A DNA stretch of 64,000 nt, taken from the NCBI GenBank assembly GCA_945876035.1, contig CAMCMU010000012.1, positions 34,624-98,623 of the forward strand, written 5' to 3'. Each line of letters opens with the position of its first letter. The stretch's first letter is position 1. The notes under the pieces are model-generated. The model was not told where the DNA came from and made no database searches. It worked only from the letters and a program-made list of their open reading frames with translations. Position numbers and translations under genes: made by a program. Shown one piece after another: positions 18,809 to 28,044 of this stretch. The DNA is from Schlesneria paludicola DSM 18645 (GTDB taxonomy: Bacteria; Planctomycetota; Planctomycetia; Planctomycetales; Planctomycetaceae).

Positions 18809-19270
18809 AGATCGATTCTCATCCGCCAGACGGATTCACGGCGCCTCACTGATCTTCGCGATTGAACGCGCCAGTCGATGCGACACCGGCTGAGGAACAA
18901 GGTCGACCCCGAGAACGGCCTGCGGTTCTCGAACAGCAAGGCACGCGCCGGAATCCCCGCCATACAACGTCGGGAGCGGATTACGAATAGACGCTTCCGC
19001 CAATTTTTGGCCGCGTCTCAATTCTGTTGAGGGCGGACGCATAAAGCATTTTATGGATCGCGACTGAGCCTTGTTCAACAACACTGGATCGCGATGACAT
19101 TGTTGATAGTGCTTGGTGGTGATCAATGTCAATCGGGGAAATCATTGCGATTTTTTGTGATTTTTAGTTAAGCCGCTGGTCCGTTTACGGATCTTCTTAA
19201 GTCACTCTGCCGCGGGTGCAAACACACGGTGGGGTGGTTCGTTTCAGATCTTTTTCCAAGGATAATGACG
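18809..19270. other. intergenic region
   Basis: About 460 bases before the second fasciclin gene with no supportable gene. A short sequence, TGGATCGCGA, occurs twice (near 19053 and 19085), flanking a segment with TTGTTCAACAA; its meaning is unclear. Confidence 0.35.
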
Positions 19271-19642
19271 ATGAATGACATTGTTGACACGGCGGTTGCA
19301 GCGGGTGCGTTCAAAACTCTTGTGGCCGCCGTCCAAGCGGCAGGCTTGGTGGAGATTCTGAAGGGGACTGGACCGTTCACTGTCTTTGCGCCCACGGATG
19401 AGGCCTTCGACAAGTTGCCTGCAGGAGTGGTGACCAATCTTCTGAGGCCGGATAATAAGGCGAAACTTCAAGCGGCCCTGACCTATCACGTTGTTTCCGG
19501 AAAGCTCATGGCAGCCGAAGTGGTCAATCTCAAGTCAGCAAAGTCTGTTCAAGGTCAAGACCTAATCATTGACACGACCGCGGGCGTAACGGTGGGTGGA
19601 GCGAAGATTGTCACGACAGACACCTCTGCTCCAACGGTGTGA
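19271..19642 (+). CDS. single-domain fasciclin (FAS1) protein, C-terminus frameshifted
   Basis: 123 aa as read, from the ATG at 19271 (AAGG about 10 bases upstream; another ATG is at 19265). It has no signal peptide. The FAS1 domain starts at once with [16 protein letters not shown] and has [17 protein letters not shown] and [16 protein letters not shown]. The frame ends at TGA 19640-19642 after TTDTSAPTV. In the frame shifted by one base the expected last strand is intact ([16 protein letters not shown], stop 19675-19677), so one base appears to be missing at about 19617-19628. This is either a real mutation that removes the last strand or a sequence error. It is related to the two-domain protein at 15798. 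Confidence 0.85.
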   Translation: MNDIVDTAVAAGAFKTLVAAVQAAGLVEILKGTGPFTVFAPTDEAFDKLPAGVVTNLLRPDNKAKLQAALTYHVVSGKLMAAEVVNLKSAKSVQGQDLIIDTTAGVTVGGAKIVTTDTSAPTV

Positions 19643-19826
19643 TTCACATCATCGACAGCGTCGTCATGCCCGCCTGAGATTCTCTGTGAGCCAGCAGCGC
19701 TTATGTTTTTTGGGGGGGCCTGAATTTGTTGCCACCGTTAAAATTTTGTGTTGATTTTCCGATGTTGTCACACAGGATTTGACGATCAGCGCGCTGTCAC
19801 GTTTCATGTGATTTGAGGAGTCTGAC

Positions 19827-20003
19827 ATGTCCAAATTTCAACTGGCCAAACTTGGTTTTATTCTCGCTGCTGGGGCCTCTTTCCTCTTCTCTATTTCCCT
19901 TTGGTTTTCTGGAAGTAAGCCAGAGGGGATGTTTGTGGGCCTGTGGGTCCCCTCAATCCTCAGCTTTGGAACGCTGATCCTAGTCAGGCGTTCCAATGGA
20001 TGA
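19827..20003 (+). CDS. 58-aa membrane protein, unknown
   Basis: The ATG at 19827 has a GAGGAG ribosome binding site 6 bases upstream. The product has two transmembrane helices (about residues 9-28 and 36-53) joined by the short loop SGSKPEG, and a basic end RRSNG. The good start signal and clean hairpin topology support a real gene. The family was not identified with certainty; it may be a widespread small integral membrane protein. It overlaps the next micro-ORF by 8 bases. Confidence 0.65.
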   Translation: MSKFQLAKLGFILAAGASFLFSISLWFSGSKPEGMFVGLWVPSILSFGTLILVRRSNG

Positions 20004-20091
20004 TGTCGTGATTCTGATTGTTGGAATTGGAGTTACCGGAGTGGTTTTGGCATCTGCACTTGTTGCTCTGATCTCGAGCGATGATCGATGA
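19996..20091 (+). CDS. 31-aa single-helix membrane microprotein, candidate
   Basis: The ATG at 19996 lies within the last codons of the preceding 58-aa gene, in a different frame, and the stop is at 20089-20091. The product starts with two acidic residues (MDDVV), has one hydrophobic helix of about 22 residues and ends in SSDDR, so it would be a simple single-pass peptide. The overlap suggests translational coupling. It is below the size at which composition alone proves coding. Confidence 0.45.
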   Translation: MDDVVILIVGIGVTGVVLASALVALISSDDR

Positions 20092-20223
20092 GTTCCATGG
20101 GAAATTGCTTTTAACAGATTATCCTCGGGATTTGCTGAACAATCCGAGAGGCGATCACCACGACGCAGATGTGCGGATTCGAAAAATTTTATTGACTTTT
20201 GGGCACCTAAAAAGGGGAGATTC

Positions 20224-20693
20224 ATGTCGATCGAACATACGACCAACTGGCCCGACTTAGCGATCGCTTTGTACGAGCGACTGACAGGTCAAAACGCGTT
20301 GATTTCCTATCAGTTTGAGGATATGCACGTTAAAGTTCCCAGCGGGACTGGTGCGAAGGCAGAGCATGCCGAATGGGTCCTCAACGGGATCATGAAAATC
20401 CGCACGGGGGGTTCCGATCCACTCCCAAACTGATGCTGGCCGGCCGAATCGATGTGCAGGTCGACGGCTGGCCCATGAGTTTTGTGGCCGAGGGAAAAAA
20501 TTTGATCCTCAACGCTGGAGGATTCCGTCAGTTGCTAACTCTCCAACGCCGCTGGAAAGGGCTGTTTAAACCTCTTCGCCAATGTTTCACCCGAGCTGAC
20601 ATTCATTTACTGCTTCAGACTCATTGGTTAGGAAGGATCGAACTTCTTCCCAATCCACCGTACGTGGTTCGAATGTTGTTGGAGCGTGACTAA
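20224..20693 (+). CDS. unknown protein, reading frame broken at a G-run
   Basis: Two overlapping open frames. The first (20224-20433, 69 aa) has an excellent ribosome binding site (AAGGGGAGA) and starts MSIEHTTNWPDLAIALYERL. The second begins at 20433 in a TGATG overlap and ends at 20693. The second frame stays open upstream, back across a run of six G at 20406-20411, and joining there gives a smooth 156-residue protein (NGIMKIRTGGFRSTPKLM through the join). One base lost from the G-run of a single gene explains both frames better than two coupled genes. No family is recognised; the C-terminal half has LLPNPPYVVRMLLE. It is the first gene of the series leading to the DUF2867-like protein. Confidence 0.6.
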
Positions 20694-20746
20694 TGGTGAT
20701 TGTGATTTGGTGAGATGAACGGCAATCAAGTGGATGGAGTTCTCAG

Positions 20747-22261
20747 ATGTCGGCGTTGATATTGTTGACGGGAGCCACAGGTTACGTGGGGGGCCGTCTG
20801 TTAAGTCTGCTTCAGCAGCGGGGTGTGAGGGTCAGGTGTTTGACTCGCCGCCCCGCGGCATTGACTCATCGGGTCACTGCCACCACGGAAGTGTGTTTGG
20901 GAGACGTTTTTGATGTGCCGTCACTGAAGGCCGCTTTCGAGGGCGTGGAGACTGCTTTCTACTTCGTGCACTCGATGGGTGACAAACTCGATTTTGAATC
21001 GCAAGATCGGATTGCCGCGGAAAATTTTGCGAAAGCCGCGACGGAGGCTGGTGTCCGTCGAGTGATTTATCTCGGCGGACTCGGGGCTCCTGATGAAAAA
21101 CTCTCGAAACACCTCCGCAGTCGACATGAAACCGGAGATTTGTTACGAGCTCATCATGAGCAGGTGATCGAATTTCGAGCGTCAATTGTGATCGGATCTG
21201 GCAGTCTGTCCTTCGAGATGATTCGGGCGCTTGTGGAGCGGTTGCCGGTCATGATCTGTCCCCGCTGGGTGCGGATCGAAGCCCAACCGATCGCTGTCGA
21301 AGACTTGTTGGATTATTTAGTTGCCTCTTTATCGCTTGAGCCAGGGAAATCTCAAGTTTATGAAATTGGTGGTCCGGACCAAGTCTCGTACGGGACGATC
21401 ATGCAAGAATACGCACGTCAGCGGCGGTTAACCCGCTGGATGATTCCCGTGCCGTTGTTGACTCCCTTTCTCTCAAGCCTTTGGCTAGGCCTAGTGACTC
21501 CACTGTACGCGCGCGTGGGGCGGAAGCTGGTGGAAAGTTTACGAAATCCGACGCTCGTGTCGAATAATCTTGCCGAAACGGTCTTCTCCGTCCGTCCTCG
21601 CTCTGTCCGCGAAGCCATTGGCCGGGCGTTAGTTAACGAAGATCGAGAATTTGCGGAAACACGCTGGTCGGACGCGTTGTCATCCGCCGGGAAGGCACAA
21701 TCTTGGGGGGGCGGCCGATACGGTTCGCGGATCGTAGATTCTCGAACAATCACGGTGACAGTTTCGCCCGAACAAGCCTTCCTACCGATCCGACGAATCG
21801 GAGGAAGAACGGGCTGGTATTACGGGAACTGGCTCTGGTCTGTGCGTGGTTTTATCGATTTGTTGATCGGGGGAGTCGGCATCCGCCGTGGCCGCCGTGA
21901 TCCGGACAACCTGTCTGTGGGTGACCCTCTGGACTTTTGGCGTGTCGACGTTTATCAGCCCAACCAACTCCTGCGGCTGCAAGCCGAAATGAAACTTCCC
22001 GGACGGGCTTGGTTGGAATTTGAGGTCACTCCTTGTGAACACGGCAGCACGATTCGTCAGACCGCCATTTTCGATCCTCTCGGACTCGCAGGACTGCTGT
22101 ATTGGTATGGGATTTATCCGCTGCACCAGTTTGTGTTCGCAGGCATGCTCCGCAATCTCGCTCGAGTCGCGGAAATCTCGTCCGGTCATTCCGGCATGAC
22201 GGCATCCGCCGACGGCGGCACCGCGGCGTCGGTGACAGCAGAGGAGTCGGCGTCCGGATGA
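20747..22261 (+). CDS. NAD(P)-binding (YbjT-like) protein with C-terminal DUF2867-like domain
   Basis: 504 aa, start supported by GGAG 7 bases upstream. Residues about 1-290 are an atypical/extended SDR: TGATGYVGGRLL (8-19), the second strand RCLTRRPAAL, GDVFDVPSLKAAFEGVETAFYF and RVIYLGGLG. Residues about 325-480 match DUF2867: WYYGNWLWSVRGFIDLLIGG, GDPLDFWRVD, MKLPGRAWLEFEV and LLYWYGIYPLHQFVFAG. Such fusions are annotated as NAD(P)H-binding proteins of unknown reaction and often sit near photolyases or stress genes in other bacteria. Here the neighbours are an SRPBCC membrane protein and an FAD oxidoreductase. Confidence 0.88.
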   Translation: MSALILLTGATGYVGGRLLSLLQQRGVRVRCLTRRPAALTHRVTATTEVCLGDVFDVPSLKAAFEGVETAFYFVHSMGDKLDFESQDRIAAENFAKAATEAGVRRVIYLGGLGAPDEKLSKHLRSRHETGDLLRAHHEQVIEFRASIVIGSGSLSFEMIRALVERLPVMICPRWVRIEAQPIAVEDLLDYLVASLSLEPGKSQVYEIGGPDQVSYGTIMQEYARQRRLTRWMIPVPLLTPFLSSLWLGLVTPLYARVGRKLVESLRNPTLVSNNLAETVFSVRPRSVREAIGRALVNEDREFAETRWSDALSSAGKAQSWGGGRYGSRIVDSRTITVTVSPEQAFLPIRRIGGRTGWYYGNWLWSVRGFIDLLIGGVGIRRGRRDPDNLSVGDPLDFWRVDVYQPNQLLRLQAEMKLPGRAWLEFEVTPCEHGSTIRQTAIFDPLGLAGLLYWYGIYPLHQFVFAGMLRNLARVAEISSGHSGMTASADGGTAASVTAEESASG

Positions 22262-22540
22262 TGATTTGGCAACAAAGTCGTGTTGAAACGTTGGCATGGA
22301 CTCATGGCGGCCTCGATCGACCTCAAGCAGGCCGACGCCGCCAGAACGCCGGCCAGTAACTTTTTGAATCAGGCCTCTAAGCGTGTCGAGATTTGTGCTG
22401 AGCCGCGATCATCAAGCGACTGTCGAAACGCAGGTGGCTCGGTGGGAGCCTCGTTCGGTCGTACGACAGGCGGTGGCGAAAATGTCTGCTGCGACCGCAG
22501 AATCCGTTCCCGGATTCTGATGAGAATAAAGGGACGTCTT

Positions 22541-23449
22541 ATGAGTTCATTGTCTGACACAACACAATCGCCACTGTGGGCGAAACGCTGGCTCTGGGCG
22601 GCAGGGATCTACAACCTCATTTGGGGGACTATGGCCATTATTTGGCCGCACCTGCTCTATGATCTTGCCGGTGCGGAGCGGCTAAATTATCCCGAAGTTT
22701 GGCAGTGCGTCGGGATGATTGTGGGCGTTTACGGCATCGGTTATCTGATTGCCGCAGGCGAATCACGAAGGCACTGGCCCATTGTACTTGTCGGACTTTG
22801 CGGCAAAGTTCTCGGACCGGTCGGGTTCTTGATAGCATTGCTGCGGGGGACATTTCCACCTCTTTTCGGATTGACCATCCTGACCAACGATTTGATATGG
22901 TGGGTTCCGTTTGGAATGATTTTGCGAGATGCTAGGAACTTCCATGGCGGGACTCCTCCGTTAACCGCTCACTCCCCACAGCAGTATGTGAAGCAAACCC
23001 GAATCCATGCAGACCCCGCCGTTGTGTTTCGTTTTCACGAAAGCCCTGGAGCCTTGCAGCATCTGATTCCACCTTGGGAAAATATTAAGTTGGTCGAGTC
23101 CGCCGGGTCTCTTCAGGTCGGCAGCCGGGTTGTGTTGCGTGGGCATCTGGGATTATTCCCACTTCAATGGATTGCCATTCATACCGAATATGATCCGCCC
23201 CATCTGTTCGCCGACCGGCAGGAATCTGGACCGTTTGCGTTGTGGTATCATCGTCATCGGTTTCTCGAGGATGGTTTCGGGGGCACGATTTTGAGGGACG
23301 AGATCGAATATGCGGTTCCCTTCGGCCGCCTCGGACATTGGCTTGGCGGCGCGTTGATTCGCCGTCAGCTCGAACGAATGTTCGCCTATCGGCACGAGAC
23401 GACGCGGCGGTTGATCGAGTCCAAAGAATGGACGAGTGAGACACGGTGA
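22541..23449 (+). CDS. membrane protein with C-terminal SRPBCC (cyclase-like) domain
   Basis: 302 aa from the ATG at 22541 (AAAGGGA about 8 bases upstream). The frame is open further up to 22280, but that part is poorly coding, so 22262-22540 is read as intergenic. Residues about 15-135 hold four transmembrane helices, with conserved-looking GTMAIIWPHLLYDLAG and NDLIWWVPFGMIL. Residues about 148-295 are a START/SRPBCC ligand-binding fold: QTRIHADPAVVFRFHESP, PPWENIKLVE, GSRVVLRGH and DEIEYAVPFGRLGHWLGG, the last typical of the SRPBCC proteins near epimerase genes. A hydrophobic ligand is likely; its identity is unknown. The FAD enzyme follows 34 bases later. Confidence 0.85.
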   Translation: MSSLSDTTQSPLWAKRWLWAAGIYNLIWGTMAIIWPHLLYDLAGAERLNYPEVWQCVGMIVGVYGIGYLIAAGESRRHWPIVLVGLCGKVLGPVGFLIALLRGTFPPLFGLTILTNDLIWWVPFGMILRDARNFHGGTPPLTAHSPQQYVKQTRIHADPAVVFRFHESPGALQHLIPPWENIKLVESAGSLQVGSRVVLRGHLGLFPLQWIAIHTEYDPPHLFADRQESGPFALWYHRHRFLEDGFGGTILRDEIEYAVPFGRLGHWLGGALIRRQLERMFAYRHETTRRLIESKEWTSETR

Positions 23450-23483
23450 GCCAAATCGCTTTACAGAAAGATGACAGCGTGAG

Positions 23484-24725
23484 ATGAGTCAAGATGTTTT
23501 GATTGTCGGAGCCGGATTGGCGGGTTTATGTTGTGCTCGCAGATTGCAGCAGCACGGTTTCCGTTGCCGAGTGCTCGAATCCTCCGACGGTGTCGGAGGC
23601 CGGATGCGTACAGATCTGGTCGAGGGATTTCGCCTTGACCGAGGTTTTCAAGTGTTTCTGACTAGTTATCCGGAAGCGAAATCGGTTCTGGATTACGAGG
23701 CGTTGCGACTGAAGTCCTTTCTGCCCGGTGCCTTGGTTCGTTACGGTGGCCGGTTTCACGAGTTGACCGACCCCTGGCGGCGGCCGTTTGCCGCACTCCA
23801 GTCGCTCCGTTCCCCCATCGGCTCTCTGGCCGACAAGTTGCGTGTCGGACGCTTTCGCGCTCAGTCGTTGCGTGGAACCCTCGAGGATCGGTTTCGTGAT
23901 CCTGAAACCACCTCCCTGAGGGCCTTGCAGGATGCTGGCTTCTCCGTCGAGATGATCGACCGGTTCTTTCGACCGTTTCTGGGAGGCATCTTCTTAGATC
24001 CGGATCTGCAGACGTCCAGCCGCATGCTGAACTTCGTGTTTCGCATGTTCTCGTTGGGAAAGGCTTGTCTGCCCGCAGAGGGGATGGAGGCTATTCCTCG
24101 ACAATTGGCGGCGGGTTTGCAACCCGGCAGCATCCATTTTGGATCCCAAGTCATCCGCGTCCAATCAGGTTCGGTGACGCTGGCTAACGGTGAAACACTC
24201 CATGGCCAAGCCGTGGTCGTGTGCGTGGATGGCCAGACGGCAGCGGATCTGTTGGGTGACACCATTTCTTCGGCGGGACAAGGGACGACCTGCCTCTATT
24301 TTTCAGCACCGTGCTCCCCCATCATTCAGCCGATTCTGGTCTTAAACGGGGAAGGTCGTGGCCCGATCAACAATCTCTGTATTCCCACTGTGGCCGCCCC
24401 CTCCTACGGACCGGGTGGCAAAAGTCTCGTCTCAGTCACGGTCTTGAGCATCACAAATGATCCCCCTCGACTCGTGGCGGAGGTGCGTCAGCAGCTTGGC
24501 GAGTGGTTTGGTACCGCCGTCGAGAAATGGCATCATGTCCGAACGTATTCCATTCCCTACGCTCTACCCGCTCAGTTCCCGCCCGCATTAAGTCTTCCGG
24601 AACGCCCCGTTCGCTGGCAGCCTGGGATTTACGTCTGCGGGGATCATCGAGACAACGCGTCGATTCAAGGTGCGATGGTTTCCGGACGCCGGACGGCGGA
24701 AGCCTTGCTGAAGGATCTCCGATGA
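23484..24725 (+). CDS. FAD-dependent amine-oxidase/protoporphyrinogen-oxidase-like protein
   Basis: 413 aa. The FAD-binding dinucleotide motif VGAGLAGLCCARRL is at residues 7-20, followed by the GG-doublet motif SSDGVGGRMRTD and the flavoprotein strand GFRLDRGFQVF. The C-terminus has the second FAD motif (IYVCGDHRDNASIQGAMVSG) with the small-residue helix. This is the architecture of the NAD(P)/FAD-dependent amine oxidase, phytoene desaturase and HemY superfamily; the substrate is unknown and may be a lipid or isoprenoid. The stop overlaps the start of the next gene by 4 bases (ATGA), so the two are coupled. Confidence 0.9.
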   Translation: MSQDVLIVGAGLAGLCCARRLQQHGFRCRVLESSDGVGGRMRTDLVEGFRLDRGFQVFLTSYPEAKSVLDYEALRLKSFLPGALVRYGGRFHELTDPWRRPFAALQSLRSPIGSLADKLRVGRFRAQSLRGTLEDRFRDPETTSLRALQDAGFSVEMIDRFFRPFLGGIFLDPDLQTSSRMLNFVFRMFSLGKACLPAEGMEAIPRQLAAGLQPGSIHFGSQVIRVQSGSVTLANGETLHGQAVVVCVDGQTAADLLGDTISSAGQGTTCLYFSAPCSPIIQPILVLNGEGRGPINNLCIPTVAAPSYGPGGKSLVSVTVLSITNDPPRLVAEVRQQLGEWFGTAVEKWHHVRTYSIPYALPAQFPPALSLPERPVRWQPGIYVCGDHRDNASIQGAMVSGRRTAEALLKDLR

Positions 24726-25171
24726 ACGACCCGCTCGTCCGGCTCTTATTCCTAGCGCATCTCGGATCTTGCCTGTTCATGGTCGGCGCGATCTGGATTG
24801 TGCAAGTGGTTCACTACCCTTTGTTTGACAGCATCGGCGTTCGAGAATTTCCCAGCTACGCACAGCGTCATGTGACTCTGATCACGGGAGTGGTCGCCCC
24901 GACGATGCTGATAGAAGGGGTGACCGCGGTGCTTCTGTTTTGGTGCCGTCCCGCAGGAGTGTCCCGCGGGTTTCTTGGGGCCGGATTGGTCTTACTGGCC
25001 GTGATTTGGTCATCCACGGCCTTCGTGCAAGTTCCCTGTCATGACGTCTTTACTCAAGGCTTTGACTTTGTTGTTCATCAGAGACTTGTTTCAACAAACT
25101 GGATACGCACCACGGCGTGGAGCCTGCGTGGTGCTCTCGTCCTGTGGATGACGTGGTCGTCATTGCGTTAA
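24722..25171 (+). CDS. four-helix membrane protein, unknown
   Basis: 149 aa from the ATG at 24722, overlapping the stop of the FAD enzyme. About four transmembrane helices are present (residues 8-27, 53-70, 80-98 and 127-143). Conserved-looking features are the start helix with HLGSCLFMVGAIWIVQVVHYPLF, where the HYP motif recalls small membrane proteins annotated as DUF1772/4149-like, and VPCHDVFTQGFD in the third loop. Family assignment is uncertain. The overlap and gene order imply it works with the FAD enzyme. Confidence 0.7.
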   Translation: MNDPLVRLLFLAHLGSCLFMVGAIWIVQVVHYPLFDSIGVREFPSYAQRHVTLITGVVAPTMLIEGVTAVLLFWCRPAGVSRGFLGAGLVLLAVIWSSTAFVQVPCHDVFTQGFDFVVHQRLVSTNWIRTTAWSLRGALVLWMTWSSLR

Positions 25172-25206
25172 GGGACATTCTTTCACAACATTCTGAAAGC
25201 AGACCC

Positions 25207-25698
25207 ATGGTAAGAATTAAGGTCGGTGACAAGGCGCCCAATTTTTCCGCAACCACTCACGACGGTAAAACAATCGGTCTGTCTGACTATTTGGGAAAAA
25301 GCGGCCTGGTTCTCTTCTTTTACCCCAAAAATGGGACTCCGATTTGTACCAAGGAGGCTTGTGCTTTTCGCGACTCCTATGAGCAATTCATCGAGGCTGG
25401 GGCGGAAGTGATCGGCGTCAGCAGCGATACCGAAGTCAATCACCGCGCGTTCATCCGGCAATACAATCTGTCGTTTCCATTGATTAGTGACGTCGGCGGA
25501 TCGCTCCGCAAAGTGTTTGCAGTTCCAAAAACGCTCGGGCTCTTTCCGGGACGGGTGACCTATGTCATCGATAGCGCCGGAATCATCCGACAAATTTTTT
25601 CCGCACAATTCGCGTCCAGCGAACACGTCCGGCAGGCTCTAACCGCGGTGAGCGCAGTCGGAACTCCCCCCAAAATTGGCATCAGTCCCACGAGTTGA
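25207..25698 (+). CDS. bcp: PrxQ/BCP-type peroxiredoxin
   Basis: 163 aa from the ATG at 25207. The AhpC-TSA fold is clear: KVGDKAPNFSATTHDGKTI, VLFFYPKNGTPICTKEACAF, then SSDTEVNHRAFI and PLISDVGGSLRKVF. The peroxidatic Cys is the first of a CX4C pair (CTKEAC, about residues 45-50), the second being the resolving Cys of PrxQ/BCP enzymes. The residue before the peroxidatic Cys is Ile rather than the usual Gly. It reduces hydrogen or lipid peroxides using thioredoxin. The gene closes the series starting at 20224, 35 bases after the membrane protein. Confidence 0.92.
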   Translation: MVRIKVGDKAPNFSATTHDGKTIGLSDYLGKSGLVLFFYPKNGTPICTKEACAFRDSYEQFIEAGAEVIGVSSDTEVNHRAFIRQYNLSFPLISDVGGSLRKVFAVPKTLGLFPGRVTYVIDSAGIIRQIFSAQFASSEHVRQALTAVSAVGTPPKIGISPTS

Positions 25699-26020
25699 TG
25701 TGCTCAAAAATTTTCCGAAAGTCATCAACCACGTGGCAAAACACGAGCAAGGCTGCTTCGGAGTGCCATTGCCAAGTATGCGCGGTTTTGAACCCGGCCG
25801 CTGATGGCCTGAGGAGTGCCCCTCGGAGAGTCTGGACGTCGGTCAACAAAAATCGTAGCCCAATCGATCCGCCAACCGGTTGCATCAGACGCTGGCAGTC
25901 GTCCAGTCTAGGTCTCGGAAACCGAAAGCCCTCTGCGGTTTGGCGGCCGATGAATTGGATTTTATCGACTGCGCCTCAGCGATCGAGCTTCGTTATGACA
26001 CAAACGATTCGTGACTTCGG
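25699..26020. other. intergenic region between convergent genes
   Basis: About 320 bases between the peroxiredoxin stop and the aminotransferase stop. Open frames on both strands lack domains. No clear terminator hairpin was seen. Confidence 0.35.
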
Positions 26021-27256
26021 CTATTCAACGAGGGTCGCATCCGATTTCAAGCAGTTTTGGATCTGACGGACTGCCTGCCTGAGACGCTGGCTATTTTCGA
26101 CGATTGCCAATCGGAGATAGCCTTCGCCTTCCTCACCAAATCCACGGCCAGGGCTGACAGCGACACCGCCACCTTGCAGCAGTTTCATGGAAAATTCGAT
26201 CGAGCCCATCTGTGCCCACGGCTCGGGGATTTTGGCCCAGACAAACATTCCTGCCTTCGGCTTCTCGACATCCCAACCGATACGATTGAGTCCGTCCACT
26301 AAAGCGTCGCGACGCGTTTGATATTCTTTGGCGATGGCTTCAACCGCCGGTTCGCAGTTTCGGAGGGCAATAATTGCGGCAATCTGACTGGCTTGAAAGA
26401 TACCGTAGTCGTAGTAGCCTTTGATCGTCGCCAAGGCGCGGACCATTTCGCGATTGCCCGAGCAGAAGCCGATCCGCCAACCGGCCATGCTGAACCCCTT
26501 GCTCATCGTTGTCATTTCCACTCCCACGTCGATCGCACCGGGCGTGGCCAAGAAGCTAGGGGCTTGATATCCATCAAAACAGATGTCGGCATAGGCAAAG
26601 TCGCTGATGACTAAGAACTTGTACCGCTTGGCCAGCACAACCAGTTCGTCAAAAAACTTTTGCTCGATGCACGTTCCGGAGGGATTGTGCGGAAAGTTAG
26701 CAACCACCAACTTCGGCTTCGGATAAAGGTGCTCACACGTGTAAGCCACATTGCGGAGGAACTCCGACGGGTCACGGACATCGAGAGCAATCACGTTACC
26801 GGAGGCCAGCATCACCGAATAGGCGTGAATCGGGAACGTCGGCGCGGGAACGATCGCCGTATCGCCCGGCCCCATCAGTGCCAAGCACATGTGACTGAAC
26901 GCTTCTTTGGAACCGAGGCAGGCAATGACCTCATCGTCGCCGTTCAGTTTGACTCCATATTTGCGGTCATAACGTTTGGCAACCTCTTTGCGCAGACTGG
27001 CAATTCCATTCGCCACGGAGTAGCGATGGTTCTTGGCCTCCCCCAGTGACTCCTGCATCTTGTCTGTAATTTGTGGGTCGGGGGCATCTGTCGGATTGCC
27101 CATCCCAAGGTCGATTACGTCGACGCCAGCGACGCGCTGCTGATACTTCAACTTGTTGATTTTGCCGAACAAATAGGGCGGCAACCGCTTGAGCCGATCG
27201 GCCACCGGGATCGAGAATGGATTGTCGGCAAACGGGATTTCAGATTCGTTACGCAT
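26021..27256 (-). CDS. class I/II PLP-dependent aminotransferase (AlaC-like)
   Basis: 411 aa. The fold-type I aminotransferase landmarks are present: [15 protein letters not shown] near the N-terminus, [12 protein letters not shown] (about 195), [14 protein letters not shown] (about 222, with the PLP-pyridine Asp and Tyr), and the PLP lysine in [15 protein letters not shown] (about 257). The C-terminal substrate Arg is in [11 protein letters not shown]. It is closest to the AlaC / LL-diaminopimelate aminotransferase-like group that forms alanine from glutamate and pyruvate; the exact substrate cannot be fixed from sequence alone. It stands alone. Confidence 0.92.
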   Translation of the reverse strand: MRNESEIPFADNPFSIPVADRLKRLPPYLFGKINKLKYQQRVAGVDVIDLGMGNPTDAPDPQITDKMQESLGEAKNHRYSVANGIASLRKEVAKRYDRKYGVKLNGDDEVIACLGSKEAFSHMCLALMGPGDTAIVPAPTFPIHAYSVMLASGNVIALDVRDPSEFLRNVAYTCEHLYPKPKLVVANFPHNPSGTCIEQKFFDELVVLAKRYKFLVISDFAYADICFDGYQAPSFLATPGAIDVGVEMTTMSKGFSMAGWRIGFCSGNREMVRALATIKGYYDYGIFQASQIAAIIALRNCEPAVEAIAKEYQTRRDALVDGLNRIGWDVEKPKAGMFVWAKIPEPWAQMGSIEFSMKLLQGGGVAVSPGRGFGEEGEGYLRLAIVENSQRLRQAVRQIQNCLKSDATLVE

Positions 27257-28009
27257 GAGCAGGTGTCTCGCAGGGACAACGGATTCCGTGGCTTAAGTGT
27301 CTTCAAAATAAACATGTCGTTTGGCAACGTAGCGTGGGATTCTAACATACGCTTCAAATCGTCGTAAGTTCGGGTTCGCGATCATTAAAGGGTCGTGATT
27401 CATTGAGGGGAGTTTGGTTTTGCGTCTGCAGCGAACGGATCAAAAATATGCGGTCTCAATTTGACAGCAACTTTTGGGGCAGTCGGTTCAATCGACACGA
27501 TGTTCGCGGAAGACCGTGTCGAGTTTCATGGGTGCCGCCAGTGCCTGTCTGGATCAAGAGATTCATGCTGAACAGAAGCACAGATCGAATGTCGGTGCCG
27601 ACACAAAAGCTTCTTCCGGGATGTCGACTCGGTCCTCCGAGACCTATTGAGTCAACCTGACGGACTCCACGTTGATCGTCGTGCCTCATACTTGTCATTG
27701 TTCTAGATTCACGTGGGATTTTTGTCACCGGTGCGAATTGCCCACAACGCGGACCGGGATGCTCATTTTCAGAAAGATCAGGCAATCGGCGAGAACGCAA
27801 AACCGTAGTCGGACTGTCCACGATCAGAGAATGACGGATTCTTTTCAGGACACTCCCTGACAGTTGCGCAGCAAAGGCATCGCCTGTCAAAGCCGTTTGC
27901 TCGAGCAACGTCATTTGACCGCTCCAAGCAAGAACCGGGAAGGATGCTCCCGGGGAGATTAACATCCCGAGCATTGACCAGGAACTACAGCGAATCACGG
28001 ATGTCTCAT
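27257..28009. other. intergenic region
   Basis: About 750 bases upstream of the aminotransferase. The minus-strand frame 27456-28046 is open for 196 codons but overlaps the terminator of the parvulin gene, has no domain and no ribosome binding site, and is not accepted as a gene. Nothing else was recognised. Confidence 0.4.
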
Positions 28010-28044
28010 AAAAAACGGCGTATCGCTGAGGGGAGCGATACGCC
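28010..28044 (-). terminator. rho-independent terminator of the parvulin gene
   Basis: A perfect 11-bp stem (arms 28017-28027 and 28034-28044, loop of 6) is followed on the minus strand by a T-rich tract (plus strand AAAAA at 28011-28015). It is about 50 bases beyond the parvulin stop codon. Confidence 0.9.
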
